DNA of 64,000 nt from Diploptera punctata (GCA_030220185.1 JASPKZ010004199.1:1532501-1596500); one strand, 5' to 3'. Positions 10,080-22,150 are shown, counted from the first letter of the stretch. The notes: generated by a model not told the origin, from the sequence alone. Numbers and translations are program-made.

Positions 10080-10530
10080 AGTGTTTCTCCTTCAACCTAA
10101 AGTGAATTGTCGCCAGGGGTCCCTGTCTAAAGCATCATCTTTCCTCAAATCTCTAGCTTCCGTACTTCTCCTCACTCCATCTATCCATCGTTCTCTAGGT
10201 CTGCCTCTTCCACTTCTTCCATTAGCTTTCCACTCAAGGATCTTCTTTGGTATTCTATTTTCTTCCATTCTTATGAGGTGTCCATACCATTTCGAACGTT
10301 TTTCTTCTGTTTTTTTCTACTATATTTTCTTCAACTTGCACAATTTCCCTTATTGTGCAGTTTTTGACTTTATCCTTTCTTGGAATTCTTGTCGATCGCT
10401 TCCAAAAATCCATTTCTACTGCTAACAGCTTGTTGGCTTGTTTTCTACTTACTGTCCAGGTTTCGGACCCATATAATAAAATGCTTTGTAACAGAACTTG
10501 AAATATAGTTTTCTTTGTTCTGCATTTCAA
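10080..10530 (-). pseudogene. LINE C-terminal fragment
   Basis: The minus strand gives TIFQVLLQSILLYGSETWTVSRKQ, LLAVEMDFWKRS and ENIVEKNRRKTFEMVW. A frameshift leads to ENRIPKKILEWKA and GRPRERWMDGVRRS. This is the usual LINE C-terminus ending near 10080, with no reverse-transcriptase core. Confidence 0.75.
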
Positions 10531-10774
10531 ATTTCTTCAAATCCGAAATATCTAGTTCCCTAATATCCACACGAATATTGCCCTCCTACCAACGCCTAAT
10601 GGTATTTTCCTTTGTAAAATAAGTTGTTCAGAAGCATTCAGTAAGAGCTCGGAACATATTTGACCTACTGACTAGACAATAGCAAAGAAAATTGACATGG
10701 GATTTGGTTCTTGTAATATCACATGTCAGCATATTGCAGATATTAAAATAAGCAAATAACGAACTAGAATTGTA

Positions 10775-11095
10775 AAACTTAGGTCATCGTCATCATCTTT
10801 AGCTCTACAGCTTCACTATTCCTATCTTAGACAATTAATTTCTAATTTCTGCACCCAACATTCTTTAAGTCATTCACCATCTCACATCTCCATCGAAGTT
10901 TGAGTCTACGACGTTCTCGCTGTCCACCAGGATTTAAATTTAGTATTTTTAGTAGATTCATTATCATCCTCCCTCATTATTTGTCCTGCCTATCTAAGTC
11001 TATCTATTTTAATGAAGTTAATTGTGTTATTTTCGTCCAATATTTCATATAATTCAATACTGAACCTTCTTCCCCGAAATCTGTTCTCATATTAG
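10775..11095 (-). pseudogene. LINE 3' end fragment
   Basis: A minus-strand frame (FRGRRFSIELYEIL, TINFIKIDRLRQAGQIMRED) followed by a broken tail and a GATGATGACGATG 3' end marks another 5'-truncated LINE. RLRQAGQIMR corresponds to the RLRWAGHVMR motif of LINE C-termini. Confidence 0.65.
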
Positions 11096-12749
11096 AATTG
11101 TAAGTGTACGGTATAAGTTGGGTCGGGGTCGATTTTTAAATATTATGCGTCTTGTCAACGCCATTACATATTTAGAAGGCGGTGAGAGTGTAGATTGATT
11201 TTTAATTTTTATTTCTTCATCTGTTGGAGTTAATATTAATTTTATAATAATTTTGGGAGATTCGTAATTTGTCATAGCATTATAGGGATGCAAAAATATT
11301 TCCTTCTATGCTTCATTCGCTCTATTTTAGTGTATAGAATATGTGCGGAGATATTAGATTTACTTTTTTGTCAAGAATCTGGGTTGATGTGAACATTTTA
11401 TTTACAGTGGATCTGCCAGAGCGAAATCCTGCCTGATAACATCCAAATTCAGTTCCAAAATAGGGGATGAGTCTGTTGTACAATAAGTTAGATTGGATAG
11501 GGAAAGATCAGCATAAATAGACAATTTATATATATATATATATATTCTATGGAGCAGGATATGATTATAAACAAATTTATTCACAGAAAAATAAAACTAT
11601 AATAATGTTGAAGAGATTGAACTTATAAATAATAGGTTTTCTCATACAATTATTGAAAATCAACAATGTTTCAATTTTAGAGGAGTTTTCCTATTGTTTG
11701 AACAGGGTTTTCCTTATAAAGTTATATGTATTAGAATCACAATTCAAGCGGGGCATGGAAGGGGAAACAAATTTTGCTCATAGCTCTCATAGTCCTCATA
11801 TTTCAAGTTGTGGTTCTTTTACGTGTGTTAGTTAGATAGCTAACTAGAATCTTATTTAACAACATTCTTTAACATTTAACGTCGTTTAGCGTCACAATTT
11901 AATGCTAGTCATCAAAGGACGCGCAATTTCTCAAGCCTATTACGGTATTTTTGATTAGTTTTTCTTTTTCCTTATTGCTGTAAATCTAGGACAGGGCCAA
12001 TCCACGACTTACCTTCCCAGTGATGTTGTATTTAGGAACCTAGAATCTAAAGCGATCATGGTATCCACTAAAACCACTGGGACAGGTTAAGGATGAGAAA
12101 GAGTCGGAAGCGTTTTTTTTTAATTTGTTTTGGCTTTTTTTTGTTTTGTTTTCATTACATTTCTATTTGCATTTCTCTCTGTGTCTAATGTTCTGTTTGT
12201 GAATATATAAACTGTATGCGTAACCAGGGACTGTGGCACCACTTTGTTTTATAAAACACAAGTTTACTCAAGTGACGGCCCTGAGAGCGGTCCCTCGGGA
12301 CTCTTGACGCTTCCACTTAAATGATGCATTACTTTAAATCTTCATACAGTTTCTCAGTTACCGACACTTTCAATTCTTTTAAAATAGTTGTAGAAAAATC
12401 GTAACTTTTAGAGTTCGGATTTGTCGTGATTTCCTCTGTTTGAGAATTAAATATTTTTTTACGTATATGCTTCTTTTCGTTAGTTTAACCTCTCCCTTTG
12501 TAGCCACTTTTAAATTCTCCACGACAGCTGGGCCTTACAGGGACTGTCGAAGGATCAACTCAATGGGGCGCCACTACTGAGACAGCACGAACATTTAAGG
12601 CAAGGCAATTATGTTAATAAATTAAAATAAATAAGAAAAAAAACATGCAGAACCTCACGTTTCTATATTCCTCCGATAGATGGAGTTATAGTATTCATTT
12701 GAAGTAAATATCCACATTTCCCATTTTAAAGTAGACCTAAATAAATAAA
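11096..12749. other. no recognised feature
   Basis: About 1.65 kb of A+T-rich DNA with a short (TA)n run near 11526-11545 and a T9 run near 12113. Open frames are below 65 codons and resemble nothing I know. Confidence 0.5.
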
Positions 12750-13212
12750 TAAATTTCAGACGGTGTGTGGAACAATACAGAGAACATTCAAAAATAAAAT
12801 TAGAAAAGAAACCAAGATAAAAATGTATAATGTTATGGCGGTTCCCACAATATTGTATGGATGTGAAACTTGGGCTCCAGTGAAAAGACAGAAGGATAGA
12901 ATACAGACGGCAGAGATGCGGTTCCTAAGACAAGTAAAAGGATGTACAAGACTTGATAGAATAAGAAATGAGGATATAAGAGAAGAATTGAAAGTACAGC
13001 CTTTATTGGATAAAGTCACGAATTACAGACAGAAATGGATTGATCACATGGATGGAATGAGTAAGGAGAGATATCCATTGTTAGCCAGAAATTATCAAGC
13101 AAGAGGAAGGCGTGATGTTGGAAGACCTAGAAGACGTTGGGCTGATGCAATATGAAGTCGGAACGGGCAATTGCCTAATCCCTGGAGTGATGATGATGAT
13201 GATGATGAAAGT
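12750..13212 (+). pseudogene. LINE C-terminal fragment with (GAT)n tail
   Basis: One open frame covers MCGTIQRTFKNKI, MAVPTILYGCETWAPVKRQ, AEMRFLRQVKGCTRLDR and RDVGRPRRRWADAI and stops at about 13155. The 3' region CCTAATCCCTGGAG is followed by (GAT)n. It overlaps in content with the decayed LINE at 4345-5086 and with 51799-52565, where the same CCTAATCCCTGGATGATGA end appears. It is 5'-truncated but the frame is uninterrupted, so this copy is younger than its relatives here. Confidence 0.85.
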
Positions 13213-13374
13213 AGACCTAATATATATATGTCTGTTATCAACGCTTTACTTTATTGGCCATTTTCATACAGGGTTGCAGGAACATGCTATATTTATACAT
13301 GTCCAATATGTCGGATTTAATATCTTACACAATGAAGTTTTATTTAATTAAATTTATTTTTTATCAATACCACC

Positions 13375-13690
13375 AGGTTGTCACCACGACATTTCTTGAA
13401 CTCACTCTTGGCATGGCGTATTTGAAACCCACTTCTGATATTGGGGGGCCTGGAAGGCGAGGTTACGCTTTCTTGATGGTATGAGAGGTGATGATGATGG
13501 TAATTATGAACCATGAGAGGCCTTAAACTAAGCTTAATCTAATCTAACTTAATTTAATTATAAGGTTGGCCAGATGATGTTCGGGGACCGTTTGGAGCTT
13601 AAAGTTTACTAAACATTTGTTTTACAGGTGAGGAAAATTCCCCAAAATAACTTCACCCAGGAAATTTAGTATAATTGGGGTGACCCTTAA
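13375..13690 (-). mobile_element. SINE family A, head-truncated
   Basis: Minus-strand copy of the body and 3' end of the SINE at 1356-1715: GGCGAGGTTACGCT near 13459, the GATGATGATGG tract, CGGGGACCGTTTGGA and TTTTACAGGTGAGGAAAA. The tRNA-like head is not recognisable. Confidence 0.8.
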
Positions 13691-14094
13691 TCTGTCTGCC
13701 AGTCTATGCAGTCATCCATTGTCCTGCATCTGCGGATAAGTATTAACGTATTTGAGTAATCACATTAGGGGTCCAGGTTCAATTCAAGGCTTACACAATA
13801 TACGTTTTATTAATTACACTGATATGCAAATTTTAACTTTTTGTCTGGGGTTTTTTATTCCAATATGTCATTATCACTAATTTGGCTGTGCTGAATCAGA
13901 ATATGAACTTAGTTTGTCTCCATCACGTACAATATAAGAAATAGTAAAATATATATTTTTTTATATTCGGTTCTATCAAATTTATGTTTCTATTATTAAA
14001 TATCAGTAAATAAATCCACAACACTCAACACTAAAAGTTTCAGAATATTTCACGTCTGTTCTAAATAATCACTTAAATTTGAACATTGGACAAC
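13691..14094. other. no recognised feature
   Basis: A+T-rich spacer. Nothing recognised. Confidence 0.5.
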
Positions 14095-14772
14095 ATTTTT
14101 ACGTGCTGCTTTTAAATGAAAGCCTTTTAGAATTTCTAATATAGAAAGAATTTGGTACATCTCTTTTCAGCGACCAGCAATAGTCAGCTATCATATTCAC
14201 ATTCCACTTTCCTAGATAAAGTCTTATCATCTCCTTTATGTCCTGGTGAAATCTTTCACTCTGCTCCTCGCTGACACAGCCGAAATTTTCGAAATGAGAC
14301 TGTAGGAAATGTAAAACTCTCACATTGCAGCCAAGCTTTTGAAATTTCTCATGCATATTCTACAATATATTTGTAATTTGGATCCTTGTGATTTCCTAGA
14401 AAGTTTTTGATGACACCCCTAAGACCAGCCCATGCCTGTTTTTCAGCATTTGTCATCGTTTCTTCAAATAAGGTATCAGAAATCAACTTCCTAATTTGTG
14501 GTCCAACAAATATTCCACTTTAACTTTAGCATCACATATTCCAAGAAACCTCTTGCAGATGTATTTGTAGCAGTTGCTATCCTTGTTTAAAGCCTTCACA
14601 AATTGCTTCATTAGGCCTAATTTTATGTTCAAATGTGGTAAAAAAACATTTTTCGGACCCACAAGTCTTTCATGAACAACATTTTTCATTCCTATGGCAC
14701 AAGACTCTGCTTCCAACTTTTTCTTGTCCGGTGATCAGGGCTCTACTATCCCACTCACATATAAAACATTCA
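14095..14772 (-). pseudogene. relic of a conserved family of unknown function
   Basis: Three reading frames on the minus strand join in order. (1) CFICEWDSRA (14768-14739). (2) VHERLVGPKNVFLPHLNIKL, GLMKQFVKAL and KRFLGICDAK (14716-14530). (3) FVGPQIRKLISDTLFEETM, AWAGLRGVIKNFLGNHKDPN (about 14505-14370), then LGCNVRVLHFLQSHFENFG, SEQSERFHQDIKEM and NMIADYCWSLKRDVP (14335-14150). From memory, the WDSRA / HIKLGLMK / FLGNHK / GERFHQDI / ADYCW series is a multi-copy family in arthropod and cnidarian genomes with no function known to me; copy number suggests a transposon link. At least three frame breaks make it non-functional. Confidence 0.65.
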
Positions 14773-15664
14773 ACAATGAAATTCACAACATTTCTTAGCT
14801 CCATGGTACAATATTTATGCACAGAACTAAATTAAAACTTTAGATATAATTGCTAATTGTAAAAAATGATACATCCTAGAAAAAAGTATTGAAGTTTTGG
14901 AATCAGCACATCAAATTTAGTCAATTAGACATATTTTGCAGGAAACCCCAGAATCATGCATACCAGTGTTATAGGACCTACATTTTGTCTCACTCAGCTT
15001 CTCAGCAACTGAATAGCAACTTAAATTGAAAAGTATCGAAATCTAGTTAAGAAATCTGAAAATAATATGTATATCTACGTTACTAACAAAATTATAAGAT
15101 TTTCGATACTCTTGTATGTGTGGGTGGGTTCTTTTTTTAATATAAATTTTTCTTGTAACACTCCATTTTGACATCTTCGTTTTTGAATTTTTACCTGTTG
15201 TGAAACATAAAAAAAAACCCTTTTGCAACTGCGATTACTCTCTTTTTAGAGAAATTACACACACACACATACACATATATATATATAAACCAGGGAAATA
15301 AATACGGGGATTCTTGTTTGGTAGCGATATATTCTGACCATGAAACCGGGAGCAGGAAATCTGAAAAGGAACAGCTTGAGATATGTACGGAACCACCAGC
15401 TTTATAAGAGTGAAATACAAGTGTCGGGTTGAGTGCACTGCAGTTGTAAATTTAATTTCCAGAGTATTACATACATGCATACATAGAGCGAGAAACTTGG
15501 CTCCAACTCAATTAACCTTGACTTCGTATCGTGTGAAATATAAAATTATCCTAGCGTCCTTACTTCATACCGTGCACTCCTGCATAATCCAATTCGTGTC
15601 AGAATGTGACATGTAATTGTCAAACTGTGGATCACCCTTATATAAGATAGAAAATACGTAAGAG
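14773..15664. other. no recognised feature
   Basis: Holds an (AC)n/(AT)n patch at 15257-15287 followed by AGGGAAATAAATAC, which echoes the SINE tail at 15665-15715. It may be a truncated copy of that family. Otherwise unassigned. Confidence 0.45.
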
Positions 15665-15700
<36 letters not shown>

Positions 15701-15800
15701 CATGAAAAGGGAAATAAATGCCTGAACCGGGATTTCAATCCAGACCTCTGAATTGATACTTCAGTGCACTACCAATTACGCCTCCAGACAATTCTAGCAC
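15665..15800 (-). mobile_element. tRNA-derived SINE head with (AC)n(AT)n tail
   Basis: The minus strand shows GGAGGCGTAATTGGTAGTGC (A-box-like), GGATTGAAATCCCGG (B-box-like), then ATTTATTTCCCTTTTCATG and a (TA)n(GT)n tail. A tRNA-like head this close to a microsatellite tail is a short SINE or a tRNA pseudogene. Confidence 0.55.
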
Positions 15801-15948
15801 AAAAATTTATTTTTCTTTATGTATATTCTCTATGACGAGAAGTAGCGAGAACTGAGTCTCACTGCCCTCTAGTGGCTACTATAACAAATAAGCAAATTAA
15901 AGATAATTTTTAATTTACAATATATATATGTTATATTGCAGATTTTCG

Positions 15949-15951
<3 letters not shown>

Positions 15952-15986
<35 letters not shown>
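15952..15986. repeat. (AT)n microsatellite
   Basis: About 35 bases of alternating TA. Confidence 0.95.
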
Positions 15987-15988
<2 letters not shown>

Positions 15989-16730
15989 ATCACAGGTAGG
16001 TAGGTAGACAGACTGTTGGATACACGGGTAGACAGATAAAGGCAAATATTTGATGTAAAATAAAAATGATAATGATTTAACATTAATCTATTTGTATGTA
16101 TGTATTTTTATGTTGATATAATTTTATTCTGAACGTTCTATTCCTTGAAGTGATACTCCATGCATTTTAAAATAATTCTAACGGTTATAGAGTACATGAT
16201 TGTTAGCACATACAGTTGTTTCACTAGCTGATTACCTGTCGTTACCCGAACATTAGTTTATCCCAATATTCCTGTCTCCAGTCAGTTTAGAGACCCTGAA
16301 AACTGTGGATTCGACACTAATATTAGTCATTGTTGAGATATTATATCACCTCTCATGACGATAGGGATTGAAATTCGACTCAAATGGCATCGGGAGTGTC
16401 ACTATCCAACTCAGATACCTTGAAAGCAATGGAATCAAAACTAATTCAGTCGGTTTTAAAATATATTTTTACACTTTAGGCCTACACCCCTCTTACCCCC
16501 TAGAGACGGAATTTGGAACTGTGAATGAAGGGCAAATTATGATGTCCCCCGTCCACTTATAACTGGTAAGGAAGGGAATGGCAGAACACGTCAATGAGTT
16601 GTAGCAATAATTACATAATTTTCTTCTCCTTTTATTTTATTTCAAATAATAAAGTTTACCAATATGTTCCTTATAAATTATTCTTTATCCGAGAAAAGTA
16701 GTTTAAACTTCTGTGTCCCAACTGGCAACA

Positions 16731-16783
<53 letters not shown>

Positions 16784-17869
16784 CCTTATCATATAAATCG
16801 ATAAAAACTTTAGTTGTATTTGGTGTATGCTAGATCTACAACGATTGGTTGCCAATATATACCACACATTCATGATCAAATAATGTGCACGATTCTCTAT
16901 TATTATCATTTGAATACCGTTTACCGTTAAATAAACATGTTTATAAAGACTGTAAACATGAAATGGATAATTATAATTATTCTGAACATATACTGGACGG
17001 TTAGTGGAACTCTGGCATCTTCTATTTTGAATTAATCAGTCTGTGTTGGCTTTGGGTTGTTATGCCGCTAAGACGCAGGACAGAGAGGAGATGATTATCA
17101 CTAGATAGCGGGGACATAGACTATGTAATTAGTAGGCCTATGTTTATATGCTTACAAGTACTGTGTGACTTAACTGTAGACCGAAACAAAGGGAGTACGG
17201 GAATTACGTCACGACCATAGTATCCACAGTTATAACATAGCCAACATACCATTCATTTCAGTGCTGAAAAACAGGTGAATTAATACAGTTGTACTGCTTC
17301 AATAATCGCATGCCGAAAAAAGTCTAGAATGGGTTTTGTAATATTGATAAGTATAAGGTCTAGATTTATGTGAATCGTCAACATTTTCGGTTATTGCCAA
17401 AGAACACATCAAGGAAAAAAATGTAATTACATACAAATCCGGGACTCTAGTAATACGGGAGATCTGAGTGTTCTGGATCCATATATTCAACAAGCGATAA
17501 ATTGTCGATCAGTTTGTTATTAACAAATTGTCGATCAGTTTATGTTAGTAACAATTTTTACAACAACGTTCATTAGATCTACGATTTTAACATTGTTGCC
17601 TGTGCATATAATGAATCCCGGGAACTGAACAATGTATACACTGGTATATTTTATATCTCGGGTATTCACACTGGTTCGTCTAGAAAATTTTTCAAAATCA
17701 TAAAACTCACTTCACAGTCATGTCAGGAACTGTCAATCATATAATTGTTTAAATCCAAATGAACTGATATCTTGAGTTCCACAAATGCAAATACTACCTG
17801 TATAACAACTATATTCAGTCATTTGTATATAGCTATAATATTCATCCAGGATCCTTTCTTATATATTTT
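15987..17869. other. no gene; possible old repeat
   Basis: Bases 16296-16325 (ACTGTGGATTCGACACTAAT) and the CATCGG block near 16390 are weakly repeated, same orientation, at 19370-19390 and 19340. This suggests a very diverged interspersed repeat. A 12-base ACAAATTGTCGATCAGTTT-type direct repeat occurs near 17500 and 17525. Otherwise unassigned. Confidence 0.4.
16733..16781. repeat. (AT)n microsatellite
   Basis: About 48 bases of alternating AT. It produces a spurious Tyr-Ile repeat frame. Confidence 0.95.
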
Positions 17870-18045
17870 ATTGCATGTTTTGTTTGTGTTAGTTAATATT
17901 AGACCAGATCCGCATTGTTGTTTGTTTAGTCTTTATTTTAATAATATTTTAAAATTGTAATTAGTATGTAATTTTGTATGATTTATTATTCGCTGCTGAG
18001 TGGAAGAGCAAGCCTTATGGCCTTAACTCTGTCAGCTTAATAAAG

Positions 18046-18103
<58 letters not shown>

Positions 18104-18134
18104 GTTATTATTGTTGTTATTGTTGTTATTATTA
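17870..18134 (+). mobile_element. CR1-like LINE 3' end with (ATT)n tail
   Basis: The conserved 3' UTR GAGTGGAAGAGCAAGCCTTA / TGGCCTTAACTCTGTCAG ends at an (ATT)n tract (18047-18134, with GTT interruptions). The same GAGTGGAAGAG...GGCCTTAACTC signature ends the CR1-like elements at 26673, 31555, 34575, 37020 and 55355. No coding part remains. Confidence 0.85.
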
Positions 18135-18645
18135 CAAACGTGTCTTTGTCTATAATAATACAAGCTCATAATTGCTATCACAATTGCTCTGCTTGACTGA
18201 GATTTCATCGACTCGATAAATACAACCAAATGGGCAGTATTTGTTTGGTCGGGCTCTCATCTAATGCATGGGAGAATCACTGCAAACTTTGTATTTTCGC
18301 AATTCACTGTTTCAACATCACAAACCATTGCAACAATTATTTCAGTGACTGTTAGACATGAAAAGTGATGTATTTGAAAGATTTAACTGGATGCGGGGCA
18401 ATATCATTAGCAGTAACGTTTTTAACGAATTCTCCCTCTGCAAATGGTCTTATTTTTCTGCAGTATGCTTGGAAATCCGGAAACTAGCTCATACAACATT
18501 TTTTGCAATGGCTGGTGCATAACCTTGTGTGCTTCATATTTTCTAAGACTTTCTTAGTCTAGAATCCTGTTTTATAAATAAATGTATGTTAGAGACAAAC
18601 TCAAACAATAATTTATGTATGTGCTACATTTTAGTATGGTCTTGT
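18135..18645. other. no recognised feature
   Basis: Unassigned spacer between two microsatellites. Confidence 0.5.
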
Positions 18646-18646
18646 A

Positions 18647-18698
<52 letters not shown>

Positions 18699-18765
18699 TA
18701 ATGATGATGACGATGATGATGAGGATGACGATGATGATGAGGATGACGATGACGATTATGATGAT
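18646..18765. repeat. (AAT)n plus (GATGAC)-rich microsatellite
   Basis: (AAT)n from 18646 to about 18696, then GATGATGACGATGATGATGA-type repeats to about 18765. Confidence 0.95.
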
Positions 18766-19899
18766 ATTGATAAGAAGATAATTAAAATGATCCAATCGTA
18801 AATACGGATTATTTATTACTCTTCGATAAACATGCATGGAACTTTATCTTTCCATTAAGTCTTGGCGTGAGTCGAGGTGAAGTGACGTTTGACGTTGTAG
18901 TATGCGAAGTATCTAAAGGTCACTGGACACACAAAAAAATACACTATGTTATATTTCTGAATGACAAGATATTAAATTTCTCATTCATTATGGAAATAGT
19001 ACTTTATTTTAGGTTTAGACGCCGTCGTGTTTGAATCCTTACTGCAGGATATGGACAGTCCCCATCACTGGATTTTAGAAATATGCGTCAACCAAGAACC
19101 TCACTTATAATAACAGTGATACACAAGGTACGGACAGTGTAGAATGAGTATTGGCGGGATGGAACTGAAGCTCCTCTCTATAGGCAGACTTTCTCACTTT
19201 TGCCTATGGATACTAGGGGTTTTAAGGCTTAAAGGCAATTGGAATTATCACTAATCATCAATCTAGTCATTTTTGACCTTTTATGTTTCATTCTTTCTCA
19301 CCCTCTATGTCGATGGGAGCTAAAGGTGCACCTAAACGGCATCGGAATATTTATCTCTGACTCCCCGGAAACTATGGATTCGACACTATTATCGTTAACG
19401 ATTATTTATATGTCACCCATCTTACACGTCTAGGGGTTGTAGTCATCTATTGTCCCCATCAGTATATTTTCCAGATTGAATGAAAAAGCTTCAAGCTTTC
19501 CAGAGGTATTCTGGAACATATATCCATACTGGGACACATTTTCGGACCGGGTTTTTTAATTCGCGAGCATTGGCGGGAATCAGGTCGATTTATACATGTA
19601 TAGAAGGAAATTCGTGAACTGGCGACTCACGAGTCGGAGGGACCCGCTGAGATGTTTACACACGCGTCTATACATGATTTCTGGAAGAATCTGGCTTTCG
19701 GGCTTTCTATTCGAGAGTTCCAGATTAGCAATTCTAGATAGTTCTGACATCACATATAAAGGAGATTCGAGTCCGGTCGACGAATCAGTCGATCGCGAAA
19801 GTTAGTAGCGAGTGAATTGCCCGGGTCGGTCGTGACGAAAAAAAAAACACTTTTAATGAAGTCGTCTGCAAAGTGTAGAAGATAATAATTATGTTTATA
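18766..19899. other. no recognised feature
   Basis: Holds the second member of the weak repeat noted near 16300 (19310-19440). Bases 19560-19830 are more G+C-rich, with a TATAAA-like CATATATAAAGG near 19750 and a 69-codon frame. This could be LTR or promoter sequence, but I see no LTR pair, primer site or target duplication. Confidence 0.4.
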
Positions 19900-20216
19900 A
19901 GCACGCCGTAGCGTAGTGGTTAAGGCACTGAGCTACAAGCCGGAGGGTCGAGGGTTCAAGTCCCGTTGGGGTCAGGATTTTTAAACTGACCCAAACCCTC
20001 TGGCGGCACTATGGCCCTGTGGTCGACTCAGCCTCTAACGTAAATGAGTACCAGACGCTTGTTCTGGGGGTAAAGGCGGCCGTCACGCAGGGCTGACAAC
20101 CCGGCTGACATGAAGTGCCGATTGTCTAGAAAAAGTGGGAGCCTTAACCTCCTACTACCCCAATGGCCTCCGGGCCTGTTGTGGGATCACTTTACTTTAC
20201 TTTACTTTACTTTTAC
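19900..20216 (+). mobile_element. tRNA-derived SINE, family B
   Basis: A tRNA-like head with A box (TAGCGTAGTGGTTAAGG) and B box (GGGTTCAAGTCCC) leads into a body (GGGGTCAGGATTTTTAAACT, GCCGTCACGCAGGGCTGAC) and a short-period (CTTTA)n tail. Two further copies lie as a dimer at 51112-51600 on the other strand. Confidence 0.9.
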
Positions 20217-21456
20217 AGGCTCAGAGTGGGAACAAAAGTGTGTTTATACAGCTGTACCGTGGTGAAGTGATTTTGCTGCCGTGACGTTCATTATAGACTC
20301 TGTGATGGCGAATATGACTGTATTCGGTGCTCTATCCCTTCCAAGCTATGTCCTCTCCTAATACCCCTTCCTGACGTCATCTGCGCGACTTGGAATGCGC
20401 GATGACTAATGTCCCCGACTAGAAGCCAAGCCAAGTTAACAGTCGCAGTCTACCTTTCGTTTCAGCAAGTTCGTCGGGGGGGGGGGATCATAAGTAGGGT
20501 CCCTTCCCTAGGACTGTTCAATTATTTTGTACCAAGGGAGCTGTTAAGAAGTTTGTTCATTTTGGGATGACTGTAAATTCTACCATGTATATATGTGCTA
20601 TTCTTGTTGTTTAAAACCGACAACTGTTCAGATTATTTATATTAATTATGTTCATGTTTCATGTATTGCTACAAACGGCTATTTATGCTTATTTTACTTA
20701 CAATTATTAAATATATCAATTTTAGTTGAGCTTTCATGTCTTTTGATTGTAGCTTGCTTAAATGTGTCAACCTGAGCTTGAACCTAAGTTTTATGTACTT
20801 TCAGAATAATTCCCACCCCTCTCATGACCATCGTAATTTATATCAATAGTAAAGTTAAATATGATTGGTTTTCTCTTGAGACATCAATGATGAATAATAC
20901 ACTAGAGGTTCTAATTAAGAAAGATGAATTTATGTCTGTATTTGGGCCCAGCTGCAGACTCTGCTTAATACTTGTATGTCACAAGTTAGTTTGGAAATTT
21001 ATGATATGTTCTATATTAAAGAGAAAGTACAATTACGATGGCGATACGGTTACCGCCCTTCAAAATCCCGTGCACAGCGAAGTATTGTGAAAGAAATAAA
21101 GAAGATTTCAAAATGTGTAAACGTTTGTGAAGTTAAATTAAACAAAAACTCGACCTGTTTCCTACCTTACCGTTACCTGCTACAAATCAAACATACATAC
21201 ATACATACATTGTGTTGAATTGATTAGGCTTAAAAATATTATTCTATAATATTCATCGAGATGCTGGTTGATATATGAATACATTAATGTACTGCATGTT
21301 AATATTATAGCCTGACAAACCGTAGAGAGTTTATAAAGTCAGTATACATTTTGATATATCGTTTTAGTATTTCGTCTTTCGTACAGGCCAATCCACGTTC
21401 CGTGTAACAGCAGTTCTTGGTCTGTTTCTTACATTGTTCACTAATACATAAATAAA
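20217..21456. other. no recognised feature
   Basis: Contains a G10 run near 20477, a short (ACAT)n run near 21190-21210 and open frames below 90 codons with no family resemblance. Confidence 0.5.
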
Positions 21457-21889
21457 TGTTTTAAAAACTAAAACAGCACGCTTTATTAGAAAACCGAACT
21501 CAAAAATGAAAAAAATAATTTTAATTTCCAATACGCTTGGGATGAATCTAAAGTGGTCAACAAAAAAAAAACATCTCCAACACATATAGAATTAAACTAG
21601 AATTATCAACAAAAAGAAAATAATTTTACCATCAAAAGCGTGGGGTGCTCTATATCAATTAATTTACTTGATAATAAACAGATATTGGTAAAAGTAAAGT
21701 CTCTAAGAAGAACATGTAAAAATCATAAAAATCACCCCACGCTTTTGATGGTAAAACTATTTTCTGTTTGTTGATAATTTTTTTGTTGACCACTTTAAAT
21801 TTATCCCAAGCGTGTTGGAAATTAAAATTATTTTTCATTTTTGAGTTCGGTTTTCTAATAAAGCGTGCTGTTTTAGTTTTTTAAAACTA
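21457..21889. repeat. long inverted repeat, arms of about 155-190 bp
   Basis: The left arm (about 21457-21647) is inverted in the right arm (21733-21889) around an 85-base spacer. Shared blocks include AACTAAAACAGCACGCTTTA, AACCGAACTCAAAAATGAAA, AAAGTGGTCAACAAAAAA and CCATCAAAAGCGTGGGGTG. The left arm carries about 30 extra bases near 21572-21602. The outer part of the arm recurs at 63938-64000, so it belongs to a repeat family. It may be a foldback or MITE-type transposon. Confidence 0.85.
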
Positions 21890-21999
21890 CTATTTACATT
21901 TTTATTTTTTAGTTTTAATATTTTACAGAATAAGATAGGAATGTAAATATCTTTAAATTCCATACTATTGTGGTAAGAGCTAAAAGTATTACTCTTCTA

Positions 22000-22094
22000 A
22001 AAAAAAGTCCTCCCCAGCCGGATTCGAACCAGCGACCTATTGATTACTGAAATTATATACCACTAGTTCACCGCTCTACCAACTGAGCTCTTAC
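22000..22094 (-). other. tRNA-Tyr-like sequence with T-run terminator
   Basis: The minus strand contains AGCTCAGTTGGTAGAGCGG (A box, 22089-22071), ATAGGTCGCTGGTTCGAATCC (22040-22020, with the B box) and CGGCT, which matches the arms of metazoan tRNA-Tyr with an intron-like insert. It ends in an oligo-T run (22006-21999). The acceptor-stem ends do not pair and GTA is not in a recognisable anticodon loop. I therefore take it as a tRNA pseudogene or SINE head, not a working tRNA. Confidence 0.6.
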
Positions 22095-22150
22095 AACGAT
22101 TGACTAAAAAGTCAAGTCCGTAACCTATTATACCAGTTTTAATTTTTTTT

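Noticed and set aside
18032..18229. Poly-Asn, poly-Ile, poly-Leu and poly-Tyr open frames at (ATT)n/(AAT)n tracts (also 18631-18837, 26560-26799, 39838-40210, 57412-57741)
   Set aside because: They are translations of trinucleotide microsatellites with no flanking coding sequence.
19596..19805. 69-codon frame with a nearby TATAAA-like motif
   Set aside because: No family resemblance, and no LTR pair or target duplication to support a retroelement promoter.
22000..22094. Functional tRNA-Tyr gene
   Set aside because: The acceptor ends do not pair and the anticodon loop cannot be placed, so it is treated as a pseudogene or SINE head.
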